From the NCBI GenBank assembly GCA_937917025.1, contig CALFSF010000209.1:1-6270 (forward strand): a stretch of DNA of 6,270 nucleotides, given 5' to 3'. The notes below the pieces were generated by a model that worked only from the letters and a program-made list of their open reading frames with translations, was not told where the DNA came from and made no database searches. This DNA comes from an uncultured Paraburkholderia sp. Lineage in GTDB: Bacteria; Pseudomonadota; Gammaproteobacteria; Burkholderiales; Burkholderiaceae. Shown one piece after another: positions 6,195 through 6,270 of the stretch. Position 1 is the stretch's first letter. The number at the start of each line of letters is the position of its first letter. The position numbers and the translations under genes were made by a program.

Positions 6195-6270
6195 CTAAAC
6201 GACCGGCTGCTGTGCCGGCTTGCGACGCAGCAGCGCGTACAGGATGATCGCGCCGAACGTCGCCGTGCCG
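6195..6270 (-). CDS. C-terminal end of a probable membrane protein (cut by right edge)
   Basis: The minus strand reads GTATFGAIILYALLRRKP then AQQPVV and a TAG at 6197..6195. Only 24 codons are visible. A short hydrophobic segment (ATFGAIILYALL) followed by RRK and a polar tail looks like a last membrane helix with a cytosolic C-terminus, as in many transporters. The other minus-strand frames give charged or less coherent peptides. The TAG lies 18 bases from the hairpin at 6137-6176, as expected for a gene terminated there. The family cannot be named from this fragment. Confidence 0.55.
   Translation of the reverse strand, partial: GTATFGAIILYALLRRKPAQQPVV

Overview
This GC-rich window looks like the genome of a Burkholderia-type betaproteobacterium (Burkholderia, Paraburkholderia or Caballeronia). 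The basis is strong G/C preference at third codon positions, the gene families present and their protein sequences; the genus is an inference. Five genes are supported: four on the minus strand (two of them cut by the window edges) and one on the plus strand.

Left half (minus strand): a two-partner secretion (TPS) pair. A complete TpsB outer-membrane transporter of the FhaC/ShlB/CdiB family (823..2571) is followed after 70 bases by the start of its TpsA exoprotein, a filamentous haemagglutinin/CdiA-like protein (752 down to the left edge). About 250 residues of TpsA are visible: a signal peptide, then the secretion domain with its NPNG motif and cysteine pair. TpsA would be exported by Sec, recognised in the periplasm by the POTRA domains of TpsB and threaded through the TpsB barrel to the cell surface. 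The C-terminal part, which would tell an adhesin from a contact-dependent inhibition toxin, lies outside the window.

Middle (minus strand): a cytoplasmic EAL-domain c-di-GMP phosphodiesterase with an intact set of catalytic residues and a C-terminal Cache/PAS-like sensor region (2742..4040). It lies upstream of the TPS pair in the same orientation. The 170-base gap between them is unusually AT-rich and holds a candidate promoter for tpsBA. A c-di-GMP enzyme next to a large surface adhesin suggests a functional link, but this is inferred from position only.

Right half: a 381-base divergent intergenic region with several short perfect inverted repeats, then a plus-strand CPA1-family Na+/H+ antiporter closely resembling E. 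coli YjcE (4422..6062). After it come a small stop-containing repeat cluster and a strong GC-rich hairpin with T-rich flanks, which fits a bidirectional terminator. The last 76 bases encode the C-terminal end of a probable membrane protein on the minus strand, convergent with the antiporter.

No RNA genes, insertion sequences, CRISPR arrays or attachment sites were seen. The families are known ones. The less ordinary points are the TPS/EAL neighbourhood, the apparently cytosolic Cache-like domain, the weak GTG start of tpsB and the dyad-rich divergent region.
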